DNA from: Xanthobacteraceae bacterium 501b
GTDB taxonomy: Bacteria; Pseudomonadota; Alphaproteobacteria; Rhizobiales; Xanthobacteraceae
Assembly: GCA_000378025.1 (NCBI GenBank)
Contig: KB899087.1
Span: 1,674,001 to 1,738,000 of the forward strand
Reading direction: 5' to 3'
DNA: 64,000 bases
Shown: one piece after another, positions 1 through 8,754 of the stretch
Position numbering within the stretch: the stretch's first letter is position 1
Layout: the number at the start of each line of letters is the position of its first letter
The notes under the pieces: model-generated
The model's database searches: none
The model's input: the letters and a program-made list of their open reading frames with translations, nothing else
Told to the model about the DNA's origin: nothing
Position numbers and translations under genes: made by a program

Positions 1-162
1 CATTCCACCGCAGCTCATGCAGTGCAGCCCTGCCTGCCCCGCATGGACGCCCACTCGACAAGCCGTCCCGGGAGCTGTTGAAAGCACTCCTCACCACGCT
101 CATCCTCGCCTTCCGGGCCAATTCAGAGCGGCCTACCGACCGGCGGATCTCCAGGTAACACC

Positions 163-846
163 ATGCTCGGCTTCACCTATATCGATGCGATCGCCTTCTC
201 GGCATTCTGCCTGGCATGGGTCGCCTATCATCTGGTGATGGAAGGGAGCTGGGCCGAATCACGGACGCTGAACCGGCGGATGGATGCCTACAGGTACGAG
301 TGGATGCGCCGCATGCTGGAGCGGGAAAACCGCATCGTCGACGCCCAGATCGTCGCTGCACTGCAAAACGGCACGGCCTTCTTCGCCTCTACCTCGCTGC
401 TGGCCATCGGCGCTACCCTCGCCATCCTGCAATCGACCGAAGCGGTGATGGCGCTCTTTCGCGACCTGCCCTTCGGCGCCCCAAACCGCACGAGCTGGGA
501 ACTGAAGACGCTTGGCCTGACCCTCATCTTCGCTAACGCCTTTTTCAAGTTTGCCTGGGCGTACCGGTTGTTCAACTATTCCACCATTCTGCTCGGGTCG
601 ACGCCACCGCCCTCCGAGGCCGGGACGCCGCAGGCGCAGGCTCATGTCATCAAGCTCGCCCGCATGGCGACCATTGCCGGACGGCATTTCAATCGCGGTC
701 AGCGCGCCTTCTTCTTCGCCATCGCCTATCTCGGCTGGTACATCAACGGCTGGGCGCTGATGGCTGCCACGCTCGCCATCTTTCTTGTCATGATCAACCG
801 GCAGCTGGGCCGGGATTCGCACTGGGTACTCGACAATGACGGATAA
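163..846 (+). CDS. DUF599 family membrane protein
   Basis: A 227-residue protein of unknown function that I assign to the DUF599 family. The N-terminus begins with a hydrophobic segment (about residues 5-25) that contains the family-like stretch YIDAIAFSAFCLAWVAYH. Three more hydrophobic segments follow near residues 68-90, 115-137 and 183-216, which suggests a four-pass inner-membrane protein. A charged region with several Arg and Glu residues lies between the first two. It overlaps the next gene by 11 bases, so the two are probably co-transcribed. The start at 163 has only a weak upstream AGGTAA. No catalytic residues can be named. Confidence 0.85.
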   Translation: MLGFTYIDAIAFSAFCLAWVAYHLVMEGSWAESRTLNRRMDAYRYEWMRRMLERENRIVDAQIVAALQNGTAFFASTSLLAIGATLAILQSTEAVMALFRDLPFGAPNRTSWELKTLGLTLIFANAFFKFAWAYRLFNYSTILLGSTPPPSEAGTPQAQAHVIKLARMATIAGRHFNRGQRAFFFAIAYLGWYINGWALMAATLAIFLVMINRQLGRDSHWVLDNDG

Positions 847-1117
847 TCCTCTCCGCCCCTCTGAAGAAGCCGTCGAGGCGGCGATCCTCACTGTTGCCGG
901 CCAGCCCGGCGCAGCGCGAACCGTGACGCCGGAGGACGTGGCGCGCAGCGTCGCCACCGGACCCGACTGGCAGAGCCTGCTGCCTTCGGTCCGGCGCGGT
1001 GCCTTGCGCCTCGCCCAGGCCGGACGGCTGGTGCTCTATCGCAAGGGCAAGCCGGTCGATCCCTCGGATCTACGTGGCGTCTACCGGGTGGGCCTGCCGT
1101 CTGAAGGCGAGGGCTAA
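836..1117 (+). CDS. DUF3253 domain protein
   Basis: A 93-residue soluble protein that matches the pattern of DUF3253 proteins: an N-terminal helix with 'EEAVEAAIL', a central segment 'TPEDVARSV' and 'VRRGALRLAQAGRLVLYRKGKPVDP' in a winged-helix-like layout. The family is small and uncharacterised, and the fold hints at nucleic acid binding without proof. The start lies inside the end of the DUF599 gene, so translational coupling is likely. It converges on the YdcF-like gene, with the two ends overlapping by four bases. Confidence 0.8.
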   Translation: MTDNPLRPSEEAVEAAILTVAGQPGAARTVTPEDVARSVATGPDWQSLLPSVRRGALRLAQAGRLVLYRKGKPVDPSDLRGVYRVGLPSEGEG

Positions 1118-1914
1118 CGCGCCTCTGGACCCGGCAGCGGGCTGTCGATGCGCCCTGTAAAATAGTAGACGGCGAGACCGACCCATTCGCGCAGTGCCAG
1201 CTCGAAAAAGCTCATCCCCTCCGCCACCGAGCCGAAGAGTCGGAAATAGCCGGGGTTGCCCGTCGTGCGGAAGTCCACAGGATAGGCAGCAACCGGAAAG
1301 CCGGCCGCCCGGAAGCAGCCCACCGCACGCGGCATGTGATAGGCGGACGTGACCAGGAGCCACTTCTCGCCCGGCGCGGGATTGACCAGCGTCTTGGAAA
1401 ACCGTGCATTCTCGGCCGTGTTGCGCGAGGCGTCCTCGAACGTCACCCGATCCGGCGCAAGCCCGATCTGCGGCAGCACCATGCGCACCACATTCGCCTC
1501 CTCCATCGGCGGTCGCTTCATCAGGCCGCTACCACCGGAGAAGACGACGCGGGCCTGCGGATAGCGTCGGGCAAGCTCTCCCATCGCCAGGATCCGTTCC
1601 GCCGCTTCCTGGAAGGAAGGCTGCCCGCGGGCGGCGCTGATGCCGGGGAGTTCCGAGCCGCCCAGCACGATGATCCCATCCACCGGCCGCCCGTCCTCCA
1701 CATAGGAGGGGAAGCGGCCTTCCAGCGGCACCAGCATCATGCGCCCGAACGGGCCGAGGCCGATCAGGAGCAGGCCTACAGCGCCAACGGTGGCGAGCGT
1801 TAGGCCTAGCCGCGGCCAGTGCAGTGTGAGCGCCAGTCCGGCCAGTGTGAGCAGAGTGAGCAGGGTCGATGGCGCCGCGACCAGCCAGAAGATCTTAGAG
1901 GCATAGAAGAACAC
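1114..1914 (-). CDS. YdcF family (DUF218) envelope protein
   Basis: A 266-residue protein with two hydrophobic N-terminal segments (about residues 8-30 and 34-54), then a DUF218 domain. Family-typical motifs are 'VDGIIVLGG' near residue 79, 'VVFSGGSG' near 123, 'EDASRNTAENARFS' near 160 and 'LLVTSAYHMPRAVGCFRAAG' near 185. ElyC, SanA and YdcF belong here. ElyC affects peptidoglycan and undecaprenyl-phosphate use, but the biochemical role of this copy is not known. The domain most likely faces the periplasm. It lies 56 bases downstream of mgtE on the same strand and may be its co-transcribed partner. Confidence 0.88.
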   Translation of the reverse strand: MFFYASKIFWLVAAPSTLLTLLTLAGLALTLHWPRLGLTLATVGAVGLLLIGLGPFGRMMLVPLEGRFPSYVEDGRPVDGIIVLGGSELPGISAARGQPSFQEAAERILAMGELARRYPQARVVFSGGSGLMKRPPMEEANVVRMVLPQIGLAPDRVTFEDASRNTAENARFSKTLVNPAPGEKWLLVTSAYHMPRAVGCFRAAGFPVAAYPVDFRTTGNPGYFRLFGSVAEGMSFFELALREWVGLAVYYFTGRIDSPLPGPEAR

Positions 1915-1970
1915 GCAGCGCCTCCTTCAGCGGGTCGAGGCCCCTCGTCCGGCCCGGGAATCGTCCCCAC

Positions 1971-3365
1971 CTAGAACCACAGCGACGCGATCCCGAGAAA
2001 GGCGAAGAACCCGACCACGTCGGTGATGGTAGTCACGAACGGACCCGACGCGACTGCCGGATCGACCTTCAGGCGATCGAGCGTCAGCGGGATGAGAATG
2101 CCGCCCAGCGCGGCAGCCGCGAGATTGATCACCATCGCCAGCGCGATTACGAAACCGAGGTCGGCCACGCCAAAGCGCGCGAACACGACCACGGCCATGA
2201 TCACCGCGAAGACCACGCCGTTGAACAGCCCCACCAGCAGCTCGCGCGCGATCACCCGCCGCGCATTGCTCGGCCGCAATTCCCGCGTCGCCAGCGCCCG
2301 CACCGCCACCGTCATAGTCTGGGTCGCGGCATTGCCGCCCTGGCTGGCGACGATCGGCATCAGCACGGCCAGCGCGACCATGCGCTGCAGCTCATTCTCG
2401 AACAGGGCGATGACGAAGGAGGCGATATTGGCGGCGATGAGGTTGAGGAGGAGCCAGGAGAAACGGCTGCGGGCGATGTACCAGAAGCTGTCCGACAGTT
2501 CTTCATCCCCGGCGACGCCGCCGAGCGCCTTCAGGTCCTCATCCGCCTCTTCCTGAATCACGTCGACGATGTCGTCGACGGTGAGTACGCCGACGAGGCG
2601 CCCAGCCTCGTCCACCACCGGTGCCGAAATGAGGTTGTAGCGCTCGAACACGCGCGCCACGTCCTCCTGGTCGTCGGTGGCGTTCACAACGTGACGGTCC
2701 GGCGTCACCACGTCGCCGAGCTTGGTGCCGCGCTTGGTGCGCAGAAGCCGGTCGAGCGGCACTGAGCCGTTGAGCCGATAGGTGGCATCGACGACGAACA
2801 CTTCGAAGAAGGTTTCCGGCAGCCCCTCGGTCTCGCCGATATAGTCCAGCGTCTGGCCGACGGTCCAATAGGGTGGCAGCGCGATGAACTCCGTCTGCAT
2901 GCGCCGGCCGGCGCTTTCCTCGGGATAATCCAGGCTGCGCTGCAGCGCGGCCCGCTCCGGGATCGACAGATTGGAGAGAATTTCCTGCTTGTCGGCGTCG
3001 TCGAGGTCTTCAAGAATATAGACCGCGTCGTCGGAATCGAGGTCGCGCATACCGTCGACGACGGTTTGGGTCGACAGCGCCTCAAGGATCTGAACGCGCA
3101 CCGTCTCGTCGAGCTCGGTCAGTGCGGTGAAGTCGAAATCGCTGCCCAGCAGTTCGATCAGCTGGGGACGATCCGAGGCCGGCAGCGCTTCCAGCAGCCG
3201 CGCGACATCGGTCTCGTGCAGATCGCTAACGATGGCACGCAGGGCCGCGACATCGCCAGCGTCGATGGCTCCGACCACCGCCTCGACGAAGCCAGGCGTC
3301 TCGCTCGGATCGTTGTCGTGTTCCGGCCCGCGCAGCGGGGTGGCGAGATCGGTCTCTTCGCGCAT
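1971..3365 (-). CDS. mgtE: Magnesium transporter MgtE
   Basis: A 464-residue Mg2+ channel of the MgtE family. The N-terminal helical domain (about residues 30-140, with 'LHETDVARLLEALP') is followed by paired CBS domains (about 145-280, ending 'GVLTVDDIVDVIQEEADED'), a connecting helix and a five-helix membrane domain. The pore signature is seen as 'SQGGNAATQTM' and, near the C-terminus, 'GPFVTTITDVVGFFAFLG' with its conserved Asp. In the known family the cytosolic domains sense intracellular Mg2+ and close the pore. Length is normal. The gene is divergent from acylphosphatase across 158 bases, where I see no recognisable Mg2+ riboswitch. Confidence 0.95.
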   Translation of the reverse strand: MREETDLATPLRGPEHDNDPSETPGFVEAVVGAIDAGDVAALRAIVSDLHETDVARLLEALPASDRPQLIELLGSDFDFTALTELDETVRVQILEALSTQTVVDGMRDLDSDDAVYILEDLDDADKQEILSNLSIPERAALQRSLDYPEESAGRRMQTEFIALPPYWTVGQTLDYIGETEGLPETFFEVFVVDATYRLNGSVPLDRLLRTKRGTKLGDVVTPDRHVVNATDDQEDVARVFERYNLISAPVVDEAGRLVGVLTVDDIVDVIQEEADEDLKALGGVAGDEELSDSFWYIARSRFSWLLLNLIAANIASFVIALFENELQRMVALAVLMPIVASQGGNAATQTMTVAVRALATRELRPSNARRVIARELLVGLFNGVVFAVIMAVVVFARFGVADLGFVIALAMVINLAAAALGGILIPLTLDRLKVDPAVASGPFVTTITDVVGFFAFLGIASLWF

Positions 3366-3523
3366 GCCTACTCCGGACGGGTCGTGAGGGATGAACGGAT
3401 CGGCCCGCGACGGGGACGGTGCGCGTTCATGGACGAGCTGGTGTTAATGAAGAGTCGGCGTAGGGACAATTCCTTAAGCCGCTTGCGGTTTCACGCTACC
3501 GAAACTTTGTTGAAGGAGTTCCC

Positions 3524-3817
3524 ATGACGGATGTTGCGGCGACCCGCCTCATCGTGCGCGGACGGGTGCAGGGCGTTGGCTACCGCGCCTGGCTGGCGCG
3601 CGAGGCCGAAAGGCGCGGCCTGCGGGGGTGGGTGCGCAACCGGCGCGACGGAAGCGTGGAAGCGCTGGTCTTCGCCGCCATGCCGGCGCTGGACGACTTT
3701 CTCGCCGCCTGCCGGATAGGGCCCGCCGCGGCCGACGTAACGGAGTTGCTGGCGCGGGACGAAGCGGTGCCGGCGGCAGACGCCTTCGGCGACTTCGCCA
3801 TCTGGCCCACCGCCTAG
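3524..3817 (+). CDS. acyP: Acylphosphatase
   Basis: A 97-residue enzyme of the acylphosphatase family, which hydrolyses carboxyl-phosphate bonds in small acyl phosphates. The signature '[13 protein letters not shown]' carries the phosphate-binding Arg21, and '[14 protein letters not shown]' carries the catalytic Asn39, both in the expected positions for this alpha/beta sandwich. AGGAGTTCCC ahead of the ATG is a good ribosome binding site. It converges with lipB, and the two coding regions overlap by four bases at their ends. Confidence 0.95.
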   Translation: MTDVAATRLIVRGRVQGVGYRAWLAREAERRGLRGWVRNRRDGSVEALVFAAMPALDDFLAACRIGPAAADVTELLARDEAVPAADAFGDFAIWPTA

Positions 3818-4569
3818 GGCACGCCGTCGGCGCCGTCGAGCACGGTCGGCCCGAACACCGTCTCGAAAGCGACGCGCAAGGCGAGGTCGGCATCGTCCAT
3901 CGTCACCGGCAAGCCGAGATCGACAAGGCTGGTGACGCCGTGCTCGCGCACGCCGCAGGGCACGATGCCGGCGAAATGGGCGAGGTCCGGCTCCACATTG
4001 AGCGAGATGCCGTGCAGCGTCACCCAGCGGCGCACGCGGATGCCGATGGCGGCGATCTTGTCCTCGCCCGTGCCCGCCTTTTCCGGTCGGCGCACCCACA
4101 CGCCGACACGGTCCTCCCGGCGCTCACCGCGCACATTGAACGAATCGAGCGCGCGGATCAGCCATTCCTCCAGCGCGGCGACATAGCGGCGAACGTCTGG
4201 TTCGCGCCGCTTGAGGTCCAGCATCACATAAGCGACGCGCTGGCCGGGGCCATGATAGGTGAACTGCCCTCCCCGCCCGGTGTCGAAGATCGGGAAGCGG
4301 CCGGGGTCGACAAGGTCCTCCGCGCGGGCGCTGGTGCCGGCGGTGTAGAGCGGGGGATGTTCCAGCAACCAGACGAGTTCGTCCGCCTGCCCGGCGGCAA
4401 TCGCCTCGGCGCGCCGGTCCATCTCCGCCAGCGCTTCAGGATAGGCCACCGGCGCGGCCGATACGCGCCAGCGCACCGGCGCCGCGCCGCCCTTCGGCAG
4501 CAAAAGCGGATGGAGCCCGTCGCGATCGAGGGCACTGGCATTTACGGGGGGACGGGCCGCATGTTCCAT
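3814..4569 (-). CDS. lipB: Octanoyltransferase LipB
   Basis: A 251-residue lipoyl(octanoyl) transferase. It moves octanoate from acyl carrier protein to lipoyl domains, the first step of protein lipoylation. Motifs run in order: '[12 protein letters not shown]', the RGG/YHGPGQ block ('[15 protein letters not shown]'), and the catalytic pair Lys in 'KIAAIGIR' and Cys in 'IVPCGV'. '[11 protein letters not shown]' lies between the last two. The open frame continues upstream through the antisense of tRNA-Leu, but that stretch is not protein-like, so I start at the ATG at 4569 (MEHAARPP). Confidence 0.93.
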   Translation of the reverse strand: MEHAARPPVNASALDRDGLHPLLLPKGGAAPVRWRVSAAPVAYPEALAEMDRRAEAIAAGQADELVWLLEHPPLYTAGTSARAEDLVDPGRFPIFDTGRGGQFTYHGPGQRVAYVMLDLKRREPDVRRYVAALEEWLIRALDSFNVRGERREDRVGVWVRRPEKAGTGEDKIAAIGIRVRRWVTLHGISLNVEPDLAHFAGIVPCGVREHGVTSLVDLGLPVTMDDADLALRVAFETVFGPTVLDGADGVP

Positions 4570-4665
4570 GGCTGATACATAATGGCTGCCCCCGCTCCTG
4601 TCGCCTGCGCAGCCATGCGCGGGAGGCGACGCTGTCCACAGGCGCGTGCGGAAACCCGGCGGCTC

Positions 4666-4694
4666 TTGTGGACCCCTACTCCATCTGCTAGACG
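4666..4694 (+). promoter_or_regulatory. Predicted promoter of tRNA-Leu
   Basis: A sigma-70-like pair lies just upstream of the tRNA: TTGTGG at 4666-4671, 17 bases of spacer, and TAGACG at 4689-4694. The spacing is ideal and the tRNA begins 47 bases after the -10 box. The boxes are imperfect, so this is a reasonable guess from sequence alone. Confidence 0.45.
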
Positions 4695-4741
4695 ATGCCC
4701 CGCTCGCGACGGAAGCTGACGAAGCAGCCGGCGCCAGCGAT

Positions 4742-4826
4742 GCGGTCGTGGCGGAATTGGTAGACGCGCTGCCTTGAGGTGGCAGTGGGTAACACCGTGG
4801 AGGTTCGAGTCCTCTCGACCGCACCA
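4742..4826 (+). tRNA. tRNA-Leu (GAG)
   Basis: An 85-base class II tRNA with encoded CCA. The acceptor stem is GCGGTCG/CGACCGC, the anticodon stem CTGCC/GGCAG closes the loop TTGAGGT with anticodon GAG (reads CUC and CUU), there is a short variable arm (TGGGTAACACCG), and GGTTCGAGTCC forms the T arm. It stands alone, followed by its own terminator. Confidence 0.97.
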
Positions 4827-4848
4827 TATTCTCCGGAATTCGGAACAC

Positions 4849-4879
4849 ACGGCGGCCTTCGGGCCGCCGTTGTCGTTTT
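4849..4879 (+). terminator. Intrinsic terminator of tRNA-Leu
   Basis: A perfect nine-base stem ACGGCGGCC/GGCCGCCGT with a TTCG tetraloop (4849-4870) is followed by TGTCGTTTTA. It sits 23 bases after the tRNA. Confidence 0.85.
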
Positions 4880-4960
4880 AGGAGTTCGATGGGCTGGGGT
4901 AGCCGCCGCGATCACCGCGGCTGGGCCGGGGTAGCCGCGGGATCGCGGCGGCTTGGGCGC

Positions 4961-5734
4961 TTACGGCGCTGTCGCGGTCTTTGGGGGCGCCGGCACGATG
5001 TGCACCACGCGGTATCCCCTCTCCTTCAACGCCGAGAGAAACGCCGGCAGCATTTTGGCGGTCTGCGCCCGCGTGTCGTGGAAGAGAATGATCCCCCGGC
5101 CCGCATGGTCGAGCCGGGCCATGACCAGGCTGAGTTGCTCTTCCGGCGTCATCGGGTTCCAGTCGGATGCCCAGAGATCGGCGCCGAACACGCCGATGCC
5201 GCGCCCCTTCAGGTAATCCAGCAGCTCCGGCGAGGCGCCGAAGCCGGGAAAGCGGAAAAAGGGCACGCGCGGACGGGTGCCGGTGGCGCCGTAGGCGGCC
5301 TTGTCGTCCGCATTGATCCCCTTCTCGATGTCCGCCACGGCCTTGTCGTAGGGAATGTCGGCCAGCGTCATCGGGTGGGTCATGCTGTGATGGCCGACCG
5401 TGTGGCCCTCGGCAATCTCGCGGCGCAGCAGATCGGGATGGGCGGCGGCGTTGCGGCCGATGACAAAGAAGGTGGCACGCACGCATTCCCGCGCCAGGGT
5501 CTTCAGCACGGACGACGTCGTGCCCGGCAGCGGGCCGTCATCGAAGGTCAGCACGACCTCACGGTCGGCGAGATCGAGTGTCTGCGGGAAATGCTTGGTC
5601 CCGACCTGCAGGCCCGACGGATCGACCTGCATCACCCGCGAGGTCCCGAGCTTGCCGGCGCAGTCCTGCGCGGCCGCGGGGCCAGCGAGGCACAGAGACA
5701 GGAAAAGCGCGGCGCGGCAGGCGGCGGGCAACAT
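4961..5734 (-). CDS. Secreted polysaccharide deacetylase (NodB-like)
   Basis: A 257-residue protein with a NodB homology domain (carbohydrate esterase family 4). The metal and catalytic motifs are 'TFDDGP' (motif 1) and 'GHTVGHHSMTHP' (motif 2, HxxxH type). 'RVPFFRFPGFG' resembles motif 3 and 'IILFHDTR' motif 5. The N-terminus from the ATG at 5734 is a clean signal peptide (LPAACRAALFLSLCLAGPAAAQ), preceded by GGGAG nine bases upstream, so I prefer this start to an ATG 84 bases further out. It probably removes acetyl groups from an envelope polysaccharide in the periplasm. The substrate cannot be told. Confidence 0.88.
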   Translation of the reverse strand: MLPAACRAALFLSLCLAGPAAAQDCAGKLGTSRVMQVDPSGLQVGTKHFPQTLDLADREVVLTFDDGPLPGTTSSVLKTLARECVRATFFVIGRNAAAHPDLLRREIAEGHTVGHHSMTHPMTLADIPYDKAVADIEKGINADDKAAYGATGTRPRVPFFRFPGFGASPELLDYLKGRGIGVFGADLWASDWNPMTPEEQLSLVMARLDHAGRGIILFHDTRAQTAKMLPAFLSALKERGYRVVHIVPAPPKTATAP

Positions 5735-5846
5735 GAGCAAGGCTCCCGGCAGAGGCGATTTCGCAGCTGCGTAGCCCATTGCCGGCGCCCGCGCCATCCG
5801 TGCCCGTGCGGCATCCACCAGCGGAGCCTCGCCGCCCGCCGTCGCT

Positions 5847-6944
5847 TCAGCTCTCCGGGGCGTCGACGATCGGGTCGTAGTGCGAGGCGTCGAAGCCGAG
5901 AACGTTCCAGCTTTGCTGCATGTGCGGGGGCAGCGGCGCCGAGACGTCGATCAGCTTGTCGCCGCGCGGATGCGGGATGACCAGCCGGCGCGCCAGAAGA
6001 TGCAGCCGGTTCTGCAGCCCGCCCGGCAGCGGCCAGTTCTCGATGTCGAAATATTTCGGGTCGCCGACGATGGGATGGCCGATATGGGCGGCATGGGCGC
6101 GCAGCTGGTGAGTGCGGCCCGTGACCGGCTTCATCGACAGCCAGGCGAGCTTCTGCGCCGCATTGTCCACCACGGCATAATAGGAAATGGCATGGCTGGC
6201 CTCGTCGTCGCCATGGCGGGCGACGCGCATCTTCTCCGCCGCCTCATCCTTGGCGAGATAGGTGGAGATGCGGCCCTGCGAGGGGCGCGGCACGCCGGGA
6301 ACCAGCGCCCAGTACACCTTGCGGGCCGAGCGCGAGCGGAAGGTCTTGGCCAGCGTCGAAGCTGACAGGCGGCTCTTCGCCACCAGCAGGATGCCGGACG
6401 TGTCCTTGTCGATGCGGTGGACAAGGCGCGGCTTCTGCCCGTCGGAACCGCGCAGCGCCTCCAGCATGCCGTCGACATGACGATAGGTGCCCGAACCGCC
6501 CTGGACGGCGAGGCCGAACGGCTTGTTGAGCACCAGCACGTCGCGGTCCTCGTAGAGCGTCATGTCCTTCAGCGCGCGGGCGTCCTTGTCGTCGGAGCTG
6601 GCCCGCCGCACCGCCGGGGCGGCAAGCTCCTCGCCGTCCTCGTCGGAGCGCGCGCTGCGCGCGGCCGGACGCGGCGGTGCCTCGCCACGCGCCTTCGCTT
6701 CCTCTGCCTCGAGATGGTCGGCGGCGGAAAGCTGCGGCTTTTCCTCCAGCGGAGGGATACGGATGACCTGGCCGGCGGAAAGCCTGGTATTGGTCTTCAC
6801 CCGTCCGCCCTCAACACGCACCTGCCCGCTGCGCAGCAGCTTCTGCAGATGGCCAAAGGAAAGGTCGGGAAAATGCGACTTGAACCAGCGGTCGAGCCGC
6901 ATGCCTTCTTCGTCCGCGTCGACGCGGCGTGTCTCAACGGCCAT
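5847..6944 (-). CDS. rluC: RluC/RluA-family 23S rRNA pseudouridine synthase
   Basis: A 365-residue pseudouridine synthase. An S4 RNA-binding domain (about residues 12-75, 'MRLDRWFKSHFPDLSFGHLQKLLRSGQVRVEG') is followed by a charged linker that is longer than in the enterobacterial enzyme (about 75-130) and then the catalytic domain. The signature 'RLVHRIDKDTSGILLVAK' carries the catalytic Asp, and 'GRTHQLRAHAAHIGHPIVGD' is the second family motif. By length and S4 domain it is RluC-like (positions 955/2504/2580 in E. coli). The exact target uridines here are inferred. Confidence 0.9.
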   Translation of the reverse strand: MAVETRRVDADEEGMRLDRWFKSHFPDLSFGHLQKLLRSGQVRVEGGRVKTNTRLSAGQVIRIPPLEEKPQLSAADHLEAEEAKARGEAPPRPAARSARSDEDGEELAAPAVRRASSDDKDARALKDMTLYEDRDVLVLNKPFGLAVQGGSGTYRHVDGMLEALRGSDGQKPRLVHRIDKDTSGILLVAKSRLSASTLAKTFRSRSARKVYWALVPGVPRPSQGRISTYLAKDEAAEKMRVARHGDDEASHAISYYAVVDNAAQKLAWLSMKPVTGRTHQLRAHAAHIGHPIVGDPKYFDIENWPLPGGLQNRLHLLARRLVIPHPRGDKLIDVSAPLPPHMQQSWNVLGFDASHYDPIVDAPES

Positions 6945-6991
6945 GGCGTGGGTACTCCTTGCCCCAGCACATAGCCGAGACCGGGCGCCAC

Positions 6992-7021
6992 GTCACGCGG
7001 GAGGATGTCACGCGGGAGGAT
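6992..7021. repeat. Perfect 15-base tandem repeat
   Basis: GTCACGCGGGAGGAT occurs twice in a row (6992-7006 and 7007-7021), immediately after the crcB stop codon and before rluC. It looks like a recent slippage duplication, and its last base falls in the crcB stop codon. Confidence 0.9.
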
Positions 7022-7404
7022 CAGGCGAGCGCGCGCATGAGCGCCAGCCCGGCGAACACGCCGGCCAGCGCCAGCGCAACCGAGCCGCCAACATAGAGCG
7101 CCGCCAGCCCGATTTCACCGCGCTGCACCAGCAAGGCGGTATCCAGCGAGAAGGTGGAGAAGGTGGTGAAGCCGCCGAGCACGCCGGTGATGATGAAGGC
7201 GCGCGCATGCATGGTCCAGCCGCCGCTGGCCAGGAAGGTCAGCCATCCCGCGACCAGGCCGATGGCGAAGCTGCCGATCACATTGATCGCGAAGGTGCCA
7301 TAGGGAAAGCCCATGCCGAAGGTCCGCATGACCGCCAGGCCGAGCGCGTTGCGCAGGACGCCGCCAATGCCGGCCCCGATGAAGATGAGAATCATGCTCT
7401 GCAC
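7021..7404 (-). CDS. crcB: Fluoride efflux channel CrcB/Fluc
   Basis: A 127-residue, four-helix membrane protein of the CrcB (Fluc) family, which exports fluoride as a dual-topology dimer. Family motifs present are 'GGVLRNALG' near the N-terminus, 'YGTFAINVIGSFAIG' with the conserved Asn of the pore, and 'GVLGGFTTFSTFSLD' with the Phe-rich stretch that lines the path. The gene follows rarA after 23 bases on the same strand. That leaves no room for a fluoride riboswitch, so it is probably carried on the degP-rarA transcript. Confidence 0.95.
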   Translation of the reverse strand: MQSMILIFIGAGIGGVLRNALGLAVMRTFGMGFPYGTFAINVIGSFAIGLVAGWLTFLASGGWTMHARAFIITGVLGGFTTFSTFSLDTALLVQRGEIGLAALYVGGSVALALAGVFAGLALMRALA

Positions 7405-7427
7405 GCCGTCAGCCTCGCCTGTCCGAT

Positions 7428-8747
7428 CTACTTTCCGCCGTGCCGTTCCGCCCGCAGCCGCGCCCAGTACTCCAGGCGCTTCTTCACCTCGCGCTCGAAG
7501 CCGCGTTCGTTCGGCGTGTAGAACTCTGCCCGGGGATCACCGGCGAGTTCTTCGGGGAAGAACTGCTGTCCGGCGAACGCATCCGGGAAATCGTGATCGT
7601 ACTGGTAGCCGGCGTGATAGCCGAGCTCCTTCATCAGCTTGGTCGGGGCGTTGAGAATGTGCTTGGGCGGCGCCAGTGAGCCGGTCTTCTGGGCCAGCGC
7701 CAGCGCCGCGTTGAAGGCGGAATAGGCCGCGTTGGATTTCGGCGCCGTCGCGACATAGGCGATCGCCTGGGCCAGAAACAACCGACCCTCCGGCCAGCCG
7801 ACGCGCTCAAATGCCGTCCATGCCGCCACCACCTGCGGCATCGCCTGCGGGTCGGCCATGCCGACATCCTCGGACGCCGCGCAGCAGAGCCGGCGGAACA
7901 CCGTGCCCGGGTCCTCGCCGCCACTCAGCATGCGCGCCGCCCAATACATGGCTCCGTTCACATCCGAACCGCGCAGGCTCTTATGGAAACAACTGAGCAG
8001 ATTATAGTGCTCGTCCTGCCCCTTGTCGTAGATCGGCGCCCGCTTCTGCATGGTCGCGGCCAGCCCAGCCACGTCGAGGTCCGGCCCATCCGGCAGCGCC
8101 AGCAATTCCTCGGCGAGGCCGAGGAGATAGCGACCATCGCCATCGGCCATGCCGGCCAGCGCCGCCCGCGCCTCGGCGTCCAGCGGCAGGCGCCGGCCCT
8201 CAAGCGTCTCCGCCCGTTCCAGCAGCTTGCCGACCGCCTCCGCGTCGAGCGCCTTGAACATCAGCACCCGCGAACGCGACAGCAGCGCCGCATTGAGCTC
8301 GAAGGACGGATTCTCCGTCGTCGCGCCGATCAGCGTGATGGTGCCGTCTTCCATGACAGGCAGGAAGCCGTCCTGCTGAGCGCGGTTGAAGCGGTGGATT
8401 TCGTCGACGAAGAGCAGCGTCCCCTGCCCGATCGCCCGCCGCCCGCGCGCGGCCTCGAACACCTTCTTCAGGTCGGCGACACCGGTGAAGATGGCGGAGA
8501 CCTGCTCGAAATGCAGCCTGGTCTCGCGCGCCAGCAGCCGCGCCACCGTGGTCTTGCCGGTGCCCGGCGGGCCCCAGAAGATGAGCGAGCCGAGCGAGCG
8601 ATTGGCGATCATCCGGGTGAGAGCGCCGCCCTCCCCGGTCAGGTGCTCCTGGCCCACCACTTCGGCGAGCTTCTGCGGGCGCAGCCGATCGGCCAGCGGC
8701 CGGGGGACGGCATTCTCTAGTCCGGCGGAAGCGAAGAGATCGGACAA
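7428..8747 (-). CDS. rarA: Replication-associated recombination protein A (MgsA/RarA)
   Basis: A 439-residue AAA+ ATPase that acts at stalled replication forks and is related to clamp loaders. Seen in order: Walker A 'GPPGTGKTT', Walker B 'LLFVDEIHRF', sensor 1 'TLIGATTENPSF', then the C-terminal tetramerisation region with 'LSCFHKSLRGSDVNGAMYW' and 'YAYQYDHDF'-type sequence (here 'YHAGYQYDHDFP'). I favour the TTG start at 8747 (LSDLFASAG, preceded by GAGG), because homologues usually begin MSDLF. An ATG at 8792 would overlap degP by 38 bases. The end of degP overlaps or abuts this start, which suggests coupling. Confidence 0.92.
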   Translation of the reverse strand: MSDLFASAGLENAVPRPLADRLRPQKLAEVVGQEHLTGEGGALTRMIANRSLGSLIFWGPPGTGKTTVARLLARETRLHFEQVSAIFTGVADLKKVFEAARGRRAIGQGTLLFVDEIHRFNRAQQDGFLPVMEDGTITLIGATTENPSFELNAALLSRSRVLMFKALDAEAVGKLLERAETLEGRRLPLDAEARAALAGMADGDGRYLLGLAEELLALPDGPDLDVAGLAATMQKRAPIYDKGQDEHYNLLSCFHKSLRGSDVNGAMYWAARMLSGGEDPGTVFRRLCCAASEDVGMADPQAMPQVVAAWTAFERVGWPEGRLFLAQAIAYVATAPKSNAAYSAFNAALALAQKTGSLAPPKHILNAPTKLMKELGYHAGYQYDHDFPDAFAGQQFFPEELAGDPRAEFYTPNERGFEREVKKRLEYWARLRAERHGGK

Positions 8748-8754
8748 GGCCGCC

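Noticed and set aside
3366..3523. Mg2+ riboswitch before mgtE
   Set aside because: No M-box or ykoK-like conserved elements are visible in the 158-base gap.
4542..4850. Protein-like frame '[13 protein letters not shown]' next to lipB
   Set aside because: It is the antisense of tRNA-Leu, a known source of false proteins. Similar cases occur across tRNA-Thr (51461-51661) and tRNA-Gly/tRNA-Tyr (45001-45250).
7405..7427. Fluoride riboswitch before crcB
   Set aside because: Only 23 bases separate rarA and crcB, too few for the aptamer.
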